DNA from: Ciona intestinalis
Lineage: Eukaryota; Chordata; Ascidiacea; Phlebobranchia; Cionidae
Reading direction: 5' to 3'
Length of the DNA stretch: 64,000 nt
Assembly (NCBI RefSeq): GCF_000224145.3
Contig: NC_020177.2
Coordinates: 3,642,965-3,706,964, forward strand
Position 1 is the stretch's first letter. Each line of letters starts with the position of its first letter. This document shows, piece by piece, positions 45,901 to 56,104 of this stretch. The notes under the pieces were generated by a model that worked only from the letters and a program-made list of their open reading frames with translations, did no database searches and was not told the origin of the DNA. A program made the translations under genes and the position numbers.

Positions 45901-48900
45901 TGAACTTGGTTTGGCCGACCCAAACGTAAAAACCTGGTCTGAAAAGTTAAGTACACTGTTAAGACTTAGAAAGATAAGACTATTTGGACAATTTAGAGGT
46001 TGCAAAGTATTTTTTAATAAAATGTAAAAAGTCTGGCTTCAAGTTTCACAACATCCAGATAAACACAAAATTCCCGGAAATTTTATCCCTAACAAAGTTA
46101 CACACTTGGTAACAGAGAGTATGAATATAAACACCAGTGTTATAACACAGGCATATAAATAAGTGCCATCCATTCAATCCAAATCTCACCTTATACTTTA
46201 TAAGTTTGAGTAAAAGATTATCAACAGCAGAGTGAGTGTATGAGGTTACTAGTACTCGTAAACCACATAAAAGCAATATCCTGATCATAGCAACGATAGT
46301 GGTTGTTTTACCACTGCCAGGCATACCTGTAACATGTTATTTATAGTTATAACTTATAACTAAATTCTGCATAACTTGAAATAAATTCCGCGAATCTGAC
46401 CCTGATCTGGTGCTTATAGAGTTTCTTATGTAAAGAAAAACAGTAAGGATCTGGTGCTACAAAAATGTAAAAGCTAAAAATCAAGTCTAACCAATTTCTA
46501 TATAAGGACCAACGATGTCTTTTTGGCGAACTATATATCTCTTGTTAGTTGTTATATAACAATTAGTTGGACCTAATTTTTTCTGTTTCCGTTTTCTTGC
46601 ACCAGATCCTGACTGTATTTCTTACACAAGAATCATTCAACTTTACAAGCACCAGATCAGGGGTAGATTCACAGAATTTATTACAACTAAAATACTTAGC
46701 CTATATCATTCTTTTTAAATAAGAAACTAATCACGCTAGTTTTTCAAAACACAATAAGACTTACCAACAACAAGTGTATAATCCTTAGATATAAGCACCC
46801 TCTTAATAGCTTGTCTCTGTGTTTTATTTAACCCCCTAAGCATCTGAGCAATCTCATTTTTAGAAGAACGGGGAATAAAATCCAAGTTTTTGGCAAAAAA
46901 TGGATCCCTGTTAAAAAATGCATATGCTTATCCAACGTTCTGAATGAATGTAACTTTATTATATTACTCTAACTTATTTACTCCATTTTACTATGTTAAA
47001 GCGACAAAAGACATTATAACATGGGCCAGGGGTGTTTTGTTTCACACCTTGCGTCTGTTTACAAGCTACCGCATAATGCATATCTTTGTAGGTAACTACT
47101 TTTTCGATTTGCTCTATATCAGACTATATGGCTTGCTATTTTAACAACCCCATAAAAGACTACTGGGTTGGAGCTTGTGGTCCTGCGTAATGACACATGT
47201 GCGCCACAATGGTAGCGGCATTAAGCCTCATGATATGGTACCCTAACAGTTGATTTTACTCACCTATGCATAATGATCAAGTGCCTCAGTTTGTTGCATT
47301 GAGTTTCATTCGACATGAGCAGAGACAAGTTACTTAACGAACTTTGGGTGGATATTGCTCCCAACCAAATATGGTTGTCAATACTGTAGATCATGTCAGA
47401 ATCGTAGCCGGAAAAATCTCTAAAATTTTAAATAGAGTTATTTTTTTTGAGGCCCTTAGGGATGAAAACTTCTAAAACAGGGGTTGCAGCAAATTATGTA
47501 CCATACCCATTGAGCGGTTTTACACCAAAATACTTTTATCTTGCTGTTAGGTGTCTATGCAAACAAAAACAAGCTGAAGTATATTGCATTTGCCACATAG
47601 TTTTCCTATGTTTGACAACTATAAGTTAAACTGTATTTTGACATTGTCACCTTAGATTTGACTAAAAGTGTAAAAATGAAAAGACCATACAGACAACTAC
47701 TGTCATTTTAATAACTATACTTTTCACCAATAGTAATAAAACAGTTCTAACCTGTCAGTAATAATGGAAATAAATGACTTGTTGATAGAATGAATGGTCC
47801 CAGTAGCAATGGCAATATGACTTGGTTCATTTCCATTCACCAACACTAAGTCACCAACTTTGAACATATTTTCTTTTCCGTTATCTGATCTAAAATTAAA
47901 AAAAGTAAAAAATGTTATTTAGTGTAACTTTATATAAATTTTTGGTCAAGGATAATTTTTTGTTCTGGCTCGGACACCGACTAGACTTTATATAATTCAA
48001 TTCGTAGAAAACCGATTTACCTTTTAAAAGCTTGAACGAACATGTCAGCCAGCTCTGGTTTGGGTACCGAGGATCCCCCTAGTTTTAGACCGGTGATGCA
48101 TTTGCCCTCGTCAAATCTGCAAATATATGTTATATATCGTGAAATTTGTTCATTGGGTTTTGTATTCTAGCAAACAGAACAAAAATAAAAGCACGATTGA
48201 AATTCTTGATTTTACGTAAAAAAAACGAATACGAGAGCGTTTATTAAAGTTGTTCGTCATTGTCACTACAATTGATATTAGTAACAGTATAAAAGCAGCG
48301 TTGGGAAAATCAATAAACTTTAATTCCAACACCCCTTGAAAAAGTTGACAGTGATTACAAAATGGTGACTGAAACGACATGAAATTTGTCCCGTGTACTT
48401 ATAATACCTTGAAAGTTGCAAACACATTATTAACCCCACCTTTCTTGTGGAGTTTTTAGCCAAAATCGTTTTTGTTTATCCTTTTTATTTGCAGCTTGCT
48501 CCTCCAAAAAAGTGCAAGTCATCCAGTGGCGAAAATATGCTAAGTCAGCATCCGTGAGGTGGCTGAAAAGCTGACTCATCATAATGAACAACTCGGATGA
48601 GGGTCGGTATCTCCCTTGTGATTCGTCAACGGTTCTAAGATTTAAAATTAATATACAAATAATATTATTAACTAAAATTGTTTAACATTTTTTGGCAAAA
48701 AACACATATGCATTTCAATATCAGTTTCAGTATCAGACTATCAGTATTAAGCACTGAACCCGGTATCCTTTGGTTTCAGTGCAAGGGCCTAACCAATGAG
48801 CCACGTTGTCTAACCAATACAAACTTACTTATATACAAGTGCACAGTTACGTAGTTGTGAACAGTTCCTGCATGTTCGGTCATTATCAATTGTTGGTGGG

Positions 48901-51900
48901 AAAGATTGAGTGGAAAATTCCTCAAAAGAGTTGGCGTTGCTTTTCATGATGGTTTTTGTGATGGAGTGAGCAACCTATGGAAAAGCAGAATTTAAACCTA
49001 GGATATGCAGTTTATGGTTTGTATTTACTTTGGTTGCGTTTCTACTTTGAAATTATCTGTTTATCCAGTATTCCTAATTGAATACCCAAGAAAATCAGTA
49101 CTTTTTAAAGTTTTTAGTCTAATATGTAATAGGTGGACTATGTCCTAAATCCCTGGCCCCTTACAAGCCACAGCATATGACCTTTTCCATATAAAATAAA
49201 AATATGCCGAAGGGTTAAAAATTTAACATTACGCCAATACATTGGCTTACTTAATACTCACCAGACAATACATTACATTAAAATAAAACAACCCAGAAAA
49301 ATAAAACTCACCTTATTTCTCAGCATCATTAAACCACTACTGTCCACTGGTTTAAGTGGAACACAACTTGTTTTGAGGTTTTTCAGATAAAGAAGAAGTC
49401 CTGCTGGTAGTGATATGAGTGGGACACCATGTTTGTTTCTTCTTTCGTTGCAAAACATGGTGTATATTGAAACCTGTGTATTAAATATATTAAGATGTTA
49501 TAGGTTGGGGTAAAATGGTCAATATTTTTATTCTTTTTTGTCCAATTTGGTAGTAAACAAAGAATATTCACAGAATTATATAATTGTAGGTTTGTAGCCA
49601 TCTGCAAAGATTTTTAAATATATAAATACTAGTAAAACACCCTTATAATAATATAGTCATTTTTTAAATAATAGAAAATCATCTTTATAAAAATAGTAAT
49701 TTACTTTTGAAAACACAAACTCATATTACCTGTACATGATGTTCCATGGAATGACTATCTTTCCCCGTTTTTAGTTCAAGGGGCAAAACGGTATTTTCAG
49801 TGGTTCGAGTTTTCTTGTCAGTGATTTTAAAATTGCCAGTAAGATCTATTTTGCCCTTAAGTCCATACCTGGGTGACCATACATTCTCTTCTATGTCTTT
49901 TACCTAGTTCCATAAAGTGAGATAAAACAACAATAAAGTAATGGCTTAGAAAATATATGCTACTGCTACCAAGCAATAAGACATTGAAACGTTTAAAAAA
50001 TTGTATAAATAATTTATTATAAAAACTGAATACTCATAGTTACCTTAAACTGACTTTTGTTAGCAAATTCATATTGTATGAAACCGTTACACATTGATAT
50101 GCTTTTTAACTTATAGTTATACTTATACTATCCAAAATATTTTTGTACAGGGTGTGTTGTTTGTAATGCCTGTGTATTTTTTTTACTATTTTAGGGTATC
50201 ATACCAACATGATTTCCAATTATATTAATAATCAAACAAAACATGTATTAACTTTATTATAATATTTATTATTTACCTCTGTCAGTGCAACATTTGCATC
50301 ATATCTTAATGTTGATCCCCTAACTGGTTTGAACCGGTTTGGAGCAGCTGAAGTCGGTAACTGGAAGTTGACAGTGTTGCCAGCACATGGCTTGCCAACC
50401 CTGAAATCTTTAATCCAAGATTCAATTTGGGGAAGGTAGTTTTCTACTTGGGTCAACACTGCTTTGGGATCTGTGTTCATTGCAAGCCTGTGTGGGTCAG
50501 ATTAATAAACTGTATTAGCCTATACAGATAGTATATTTCTGTAAAATTAATTGCAAACCTTTTTATGAAGCAGATAGTCGTTTTCCTTATGTTAGTACAA
50601 AAATTTAAGCATTTGAATGGTGTATTAAAGAAAAGGTTGGGCCTATTCAAGCAGTTTTGCATTTACAAATTATTAAAAAATGACTTTTGTAACATTGTTA
50701 ATTGTTATAACATGGGCTAGAACGCAATGATAGAACTAAAGTTCAAAACAAAAGTCTCTAAGAAGGTGCCAATGCAGAATGTCAATAACAAAAATGATTA
50801 GAGTAATAAAGATACTTACATATCAGCAAAGTATTTCCTAGAATACACGGCATCCTTTGCAACATTTAACAATATTTCCTTTGCAACTGGAGGTTTTAAC
50901 TTGATAGCAGTTTGGAATATATAATGGACAATTGTCCCAACCAACATGACTGAACTAACATTATTGGGGTCTGTAGCAATTTCAGTGTTCTGAGGAAAAA
51001 TGTTGACATTTTGAGTGAATGAATAAATGTAATTTATTTTTCTTGCGTAGTGGGAAAACTTTGTAAAGGTGGCTGTGCACAGTAACCGGAATTCGTCCGT
51101 TTTGTCCAGATTTCGCTGCCGCATGCGGGACTCTGTAATGGGTTTGCATACGACTTCGCAAGCGAATTCGCATGCCGGATACTGTGTACAGCCACCTTTA
51201 GTTATGTTTTTTTTTATATAATTTCATATATTGGCCTATATCATATGTATTGTTTTTTAATATACTTTTCTGTAACTGTAACCTTAAGCAAAAGACTAAT
51301 AAAAATCATGGTATGTATTATTACATTTGGTGTCATATATATATTTAATATAGCCTCATATATTATAAATATTATTTATTTATAATTCTGTAGACTACAT
51401 GTTATATGAAATTTTATGCCCATACATATTCTACCAAATAAAAAACACACATTTTTAGTGATGGTTTTAGGTAATTAGGCTATACCTTACACTTGCAGGC
51501 TATACCTTAAAACGTTCAGATAGAACAGCTCTGCGGAGACACCCAAGACTGTTTGACACGGTTGTACCACTTATAAGTGTGTCGGGGTGGTGAACCAATA
51601 AGTTAGTTTTACCATCAATAACTGTACATGGTTCAGCAGACTCTTGGTTGGGAACAAGGTTTATAATATCACCTGAATCAAGGTTGCTTTCTGCCCTGTA
51701 ATATATTAGAACAAGGGTTAGGGCTTGAGGGTTATTCTAGCACAGTTATGGTTCAGACTCTATGCCTAATGTAAAGTCTGTAATACTTTACAGTATGCCA
51801 GTTAAAAGTGCAATGTTTGTAAACAGCAAAAATTCTTCTTTTATAAATTTTTGTAAAATCTGTGATGAAATTGGTAAAACATAAGGAACTTTATTATGTA

Positions 51901-53879
51901 ATGCGTTAAGTGCAGTACATTTTAGCTCTGCTTAATTGTAGATATAGACACCTAACAGCAAGTGAGCAAGATAAAAGTTATCTGAGGTGGAAAACTGGGG
52001 TACTAAAACAAAAGATTTCACCATAGGCACTGCTAATGTTAAACATAACTATGTAAATAGAAACCCCATGTATAAACACCTCACAACAATATAATAGTAT
52101 GTTAGTGTTGATAATTAATATAGTGCATGAAACACAGATAGACCTACTCACCATTCATGTTTAAGTATCACTTGGTGTTGTTGTTTACTTTTTGTATTCT
52201 CAACTGTAATTGTCTTTGTGAGAAACCCCCCTTCATGAGAAGACGACACATCCACAACTTTATGCCTCAAGTAATGAAGTTCATTTTCAAAACTGTCAAA
52301 TGAAAAACATTCTTTTTATAAAGATTGTTGGTGAAACAGTTTACTGTTTTCGTTTATTGGTTGTAGTAACTGAAAAAAATCTGATACAACTGAAACTTGG
52401 TTTAATTTGTATCGTATAGCATAACAGCATAAATATGTATAAATACTATTACCAGTTCATTTGGTGAAATAAAAATAATGACTTGCGATCTTTACCTTGT
52501 GTTAACCTTGCTTTCACTTGTAGATGTTTCCTCTTCCTCAAATGCTTTCAATAAATCAAGATCATCCTCCCATTCATAATCATTAGTGGCAACTTCTTTA
52601 GATGGATCGACCTCTTTGGTTATACAGCTCATTGAAGTTGCATTCCTCGCTGTTGCTGGGGTAATGCATGGAGATTTTTTTGGACAAAAAATGGCCTTTT
52701 CTGTGGATAGTTGTGTATTTGGATTTGTTTCTTTAGTGGAGGTTTTGTGTGAAGATTCTTTTGTGCAAAAAACAGCTTTTTCTTCGGATAGCTGTTTATT
52801 TGGAATCGGTTTTGTTTTTAAACCAACATCTTCTTGCTGAGCTTCTGTAATTACATTTTCATCCTTTTCTTTTTCTTTTATTTTCTGTTGTTTTCTTTTT
52901 AAAGGCTTGTGCAGAACTGGACTGTATCTAGTTGGATGTTTTGAACCATTTTCAGAAGTATTGTTGCAGTTTTCCAAACATGGTGAATTTTCTATGTCAC
53001 TTGTGCATTCTGGTGCTGTACAATATTGAGACGACCCACAAGAACTAACAGAAGCTATTTCCACCAGTTCTGCATCTTGAGAGATGATATTTTTCTCCTC
53101 TATATTTGAAAGAACTTTTGTCCTCTTGGCAGGACTGCTGGACATTTCACTTGATGATGTTTCGGTTTTCCGTTTCGATCTTTATATTGAAATTACAACA
53201 AAATTAATAAGAGAACATGATAGGTTTACACTTTACATACCAGTTTGAAACTGATACCATAAAAAGAAAAAAATACATTTTGGTACTTGAATGATTGTTG
53301 TACATGGCCATATTTCATTATCCTTAGTATTGTTTACAATAATTAGCATTAAAAGCGATTTCTTCACTATTACTATTCAATGCCACGTGGTATATTGCGC
53401 AACGATGTTGCAATCACTTCCAGTATGTTAACAGTTGTCATGTGAAGCGTTGTATATGTTTGAATGTTTCCTTCACCTAACATTCCTTTCGCAGTGACAC
53501 TACTTATTGGTTTGTTTAGTATAATAAATATGCTTTACATTGAACCTGAAATAGGCCTTATCTTCTATTATAATTAGCCATTGTTTTAGTATCATCACAC
53601 AATTCAACTTACTTGAGGTAAAAACCTGGGGAGTTCTTACTCTTCATAAAAGGATCAATTTTTCCTTGTTTTAAACCATCTTTGCTTCTAAGCAAATCTT
53701 CTGCAGTACGAGTTGAACAAAAAGAAAGAATATTTCCTGTAAATGCAAACAAATTCCTAATGACTAAAATTATATAGAGCAAGTATTATAAAATAATTTC
53801 TATAGATATTCAAAATTAAGGGATTAGTGTTTGTACCTTGACTTCGACTTAACTTGCCAGATTTTGTCTTTTTGTTCAT
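42910..53879 (-). CDS. DNA2: DNA2 nuclease-helicase, 24 exons
   Basis: Nuclease/helicase acting on 5' flaps and resected ends. Minus-strand exons: 53837-53879, 53613-53736, 52496-53179, 52152-52292, 51506-51695, 50820-50989, 50277-50487, 49730-49903, 49312-49473, 48829-48974, 48440-48634, 48021-48116, 47752-47889, 47264-47419, 46766-46907, 46190-46326, 45816-45938, 45245-45456, 45018-45107, 44610-44802, 44248-44337, 43886-43973, 43130-43239 and 42910-43071. About 1325 residues. The iron-sulfur Cys are near 383, 668, 671 and 677 ([16 protein letters not shown]). Nuclease residues: D541 (KGKID) and E564/K566 (LELKTGK). Walker [11 protein letters not shown] is at about 925-934, followed by [15 protein letters not shown] and TVDKYQGRD. 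An N-terminal extension of about 280 residues starts with a PIP-box-like QGNILSFC. Exon 15 measures 142 bases where 143 are needed. Confidence 0.95.
45139..45208 (-). repeat. MITE fragment in DNA2 intron
   Basis: Inner block gttgttaattgtttc and end gctaacggtaccccagttac only. Confidence 0.5.
46940..47225 (+). repeat. SINE-like repeat copy
   Basis: Head gaatgaatgtaactttatta through tail gcgccacaatggtagcgg, in DNA2 intron 14. Confidence 0.65.
48738..48812 (-). repeat. tRNA-derived SINE-like segment
   Basis: The minus strand reads gtggctcattggttaggccc, an A-box-like block, and ataccgggttcagtgctta, a B-box-like block, about 40 bases apart. The spacing fits a tRNA-derived promoter. It lies next to DNA2 exon 10. 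Confidence 0.5.
49496..49603 (+). repeat. MITE half copy
   Basis: ataggttggggtaaaatggt end and the gtagtaaacaaagaatattc block; the other half is missing. Confidence 0.55.
51064..51200. mobile_element. Small inverted-repeat element (MITE-like), 137 bp
   Basis: Ends: taaaggtggctgtgcacagt at the left, and its inverse at the right (actgtgtacagccaccttta). The arms match over 26 bases with two mismatches. The interior has cgcatgcggg and cgcatgccgg, which are partly symmetric as well. It sits inside a SINE-like head (51015-51060) in DNA2 intron 5. No other copy is seen in the window. Confidence 0.7.
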
Positions 53880-54241
53880 TCTCAGATCTAGGTTTATTAA
53901 TATTTTTCTGATTTCTCAATCTTAAAACTTAAAAACCATAAAATGTAGACGTTGGATTTCAAATAGTTGCTCTGTAAGAACGAGATTGTAAAATTGAATT
54001 AAAACAATTTTCATGTGTAGCAAATAGCAAATACGACTAGGCAGTAGGCACAAGTAAAGTTACTGATAAAACACAAAGTCATTTACGTTAGCACATGTTA
54101 ACAATAAACATAAAACTAGATCCAAAACTTACATACATTAGAAAGGAACATAATATACACCAGAAATATCCTAATTTAAGACAACAGGCAAAATTCAAAA
54201 CTCCATTATTAAAACATGCACAGGTAAAAAGGATATTATAT
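53880..54241 (-). other. NGDN-DNA2 intergenic region with poly(A) signal at the DNA2 start
   Basis: 362 bases separate the NGDN stop from the DNA2 ATG on the same strand. The only AATAAA (minus strand, 53893-53898) lies about 14 bases before the DNA2 ATG. It is followed by two AG dinucleotides (cctag, ctgag) directly upstream of the ATG. This fits an NGDN 3' end abutting a trans-splice acceptor for DNA2. Confidence 0.4.
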
Positions 54242-55156
54242 TTAAAGTTTAAACTTTCTTTTCTTTGACTTTTTAGCAAAACCTTTCGATTTAGACTTTC
54301 TCTTTTTCGTTAATTTAGAAAGATCAGCACGATCATCTAACGCAGAAATATTTCCAAATTTTGTCAGCGAATCCAGCTCCGATCGACGAATCAACTCTCG
54401 CTCTGCATTCTTCTGCTTCTTCGAAACATTGAGCCGAGTAAAATAATCTTCCTCGAACCGCTGTCTCTCCTCACGGTCCCTAACAACCTTATTTTTAACA
54501 GAAGAATGATGCGAGATCTCCAACGGAGCATCCGTGGACTCCTGAGCAAGTTCAGAGATCAAGGAAGATTTACGAAGAGTTCGCTCTCGTAATTTTTCCA
54601 TTTCTCTCTCCCCTTTCCCCTTTGTCTCTTGCTCATCATATTTCATCGCAGCAATATGTGGAGGGACATATTTCTTCGTCTCTTCAGCTTCTCCCACTTC
54701 TTCATCACTCTCCTCCTCCCCTCCAGCAAAGTCATCCAGATTAGGTTTAAAGCTTAAAGGATCATTTTCAACATGGTTACCAGAAGAAGCCGACTGCACA
54801 GCTTTATCAATCTGATATCGAAGTTTATGTTCCAGAGGAGCGATTTTTTCCAAAACAGTCCGACTCTCAATGACTCTATTCACAAACCCACTGTCACGAA
54901 TACTGACTCCATTTACTTTGGAGTTTACAATACCAACTAGGTCAAGCAAATACGCCAACATCGTATTATTCTTAACGTCCAACAGCGACACACCGTTACT
55001 GGTCGAGATTTCTCCATCTATAACTCGTCTCAAGACTTCTTCTACTCTTGCAGTAACTGAGTCTGCCTGCTGTTCTAGCGATGCCAGGAGTGCCTGCCAC
55101 TTCGGGACATCTTCAGCCAACTTTTCAAGCTGGTCCGCCTCATTTATTGTTGTCAT
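54242..55156 (-). CDS. NGDN: Neuroguidin (Sas10/Utp3/C1D family), single exon
   Basis: A 304-residue protein with an N-terminal Sas10/Utp3/C1D domain (about residues 5-125), ending in the family signature EKIAPLEHKLRYQIDKAVQ. Next are an acidic linker (GGEEESDEEVGEAEE), the conserved KKYVPPHIAAMKYDE segment and a C-terminal lysine-rich nuclear or nucleolar tail (FAKKSKKRKFKL). Human NGDN takes part in small-subunit rRNA processing and binds eIF4E. I chose the Met at 55156 (MTTINEADQLEKL) because it fits the family start; the frame is open about six codons further. No introns. It lies upstream of DNA2 on the same strand and head to head with FUT8. Confidence 0.93.
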   Translation of the reverse strand: MTTINEADQLEKLAEDVPKWQALLASLEQQADSVTARVEEVLRRVIDGEISTSNGVSLLDVKNNTMLAYLLDLVGIVNSKVNGVSIRDSGFVNRVIESRTVLEKIAPLEHKLRYQIDKAVQSASSGNHVENDPLSFKPNLDDFAGGEEESDEEVGEAEETKKYVPPHIAAMKYDEQETKGKGEREMEKLRERTLRKSSLISELAQESTDAPLEISHHSSVKNKVVRDREERQRFEEDYFTRLNVSKKQKNAERELIRRSELDSLTKFGNISALDDRADLSKLTKKRKSKSKGFAKKSKKRKFKL

Positions 55157-55616
55157 TTCAACACAATATCGCAATTTACGATTTTTTTGCGTGCACTGTT
55201 ATAGGACGAATATTTTATATCTTACTAGATACTAAACAGCAAGAACCTAACTTTTTAAGATGTAAAAAACAAATTAAATACACCAAAACAATACAAACCT
55301 TAATACTATACCTTAAATTTAAGCTGGATTTCTATTTTTTCACTTACACCACATGGTTTCCCGCGCTGTTTATTTATTTACTTGTTAAAGCGGATGCGCT
55401 TAGAGCATCGAAAAAAATATCTAAACATTTTGGCCCCTGTATGTCTACAGCAAACTGTATAATAATAATAATAACTTTTATTGGTCTCTTCGATTACGGT
55501 AGCGAAGATTTAAAAATATTTTAAACGAAAAGACAGGATATAGCGACAAAACAACAGTTGTTAAAACACGCTTACGTTAAAAACATATTTACATTTATTT
55601 GGAAGAAAATAAGCGT

Positions 55617-55690
55617 GGTCGCTAAACCCAAAGTTAGTATGGAGATTAGTTGGGTATAGGTCTATACTAACTTTGGCTAAACCTAGCGGA
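55617..55690. repeat. Inverted repeat (hairpin)
   Basis: Arm gctaaacccaaagttagtat and inverse arm atactaactttggctaaacc, separated by about 24 bases. Lies in the NGDN-FUT8 intergenic region. Confidence 0.65.
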
Positions 55691-55744
55691 CATACGAGCC
55701 ATATATATTACATAATCATAGCACACTAACAGTATACTATGATA

Positions 55745-55860
55745 TATTACCCCCAACTAATCACGTACAAAGTTACATACATGGTAACTCGTAAACGGAC
55801 ATGAGGTATGTAAAACAGAACTTCCGTATTATAACAACTACCGTTGCCCCACCAGGCGAA
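55745..55860 (-). repeat. SINE-like repeat copy, reversed
   Basis: Contains aaagttacatacatggtaac and ggtatgtaaaacagaacttc, inverse of the family core. Confidence 0.65.
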
Positions 55861-56104
55861 GTATGAGTCTTTTCATCCATTCAAAACAGAGGCAATATTG
55901 CGAGTTACCGAGAAATCAGTTGAAAGCAGCACTCAGGAGTGGCGATTAAGGAAGCGCATCCAACGCATATGGAGAGTGCGCCCTTTTGTCTTTCAGTATA
56001 TCTTCTATGTCTTTATAGATATAGAGTGAGTTATAATAGGAATCTCGATCAATTTGGTTAAACTTGAATGTTTACGTTTTGCAGCGTCTGTGCGCAAAAG
56101 AGGT

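Larger units (their letters stand above)
55157..56104. other. Bidirectional intergenic region between NGDN and FUT8
   Basis: It contains a 25-base inverted repeat (55617-55690), a reversed SINE-like copy (55745-55860) and a taa/ata-rich simple stretch near 55458-55478. An ORF at 55844-56029 is only the repeat plus chance open frame. Confidence 0.45.

Noticed and set aside
50982..51173. Minus-strand ORFs extending past DNA2 exon 6
   Set aside because: The extension beyond 50989 is intron sequence, including the 137-bp inverted-repeat element; the clear acceptor is at 50990-50991.
52586..52840. Plus-strand ORF of 84 codons
   Set aside because: Antisense shadow of DNA2 exon 3, which has acceptor, donor and phase support.
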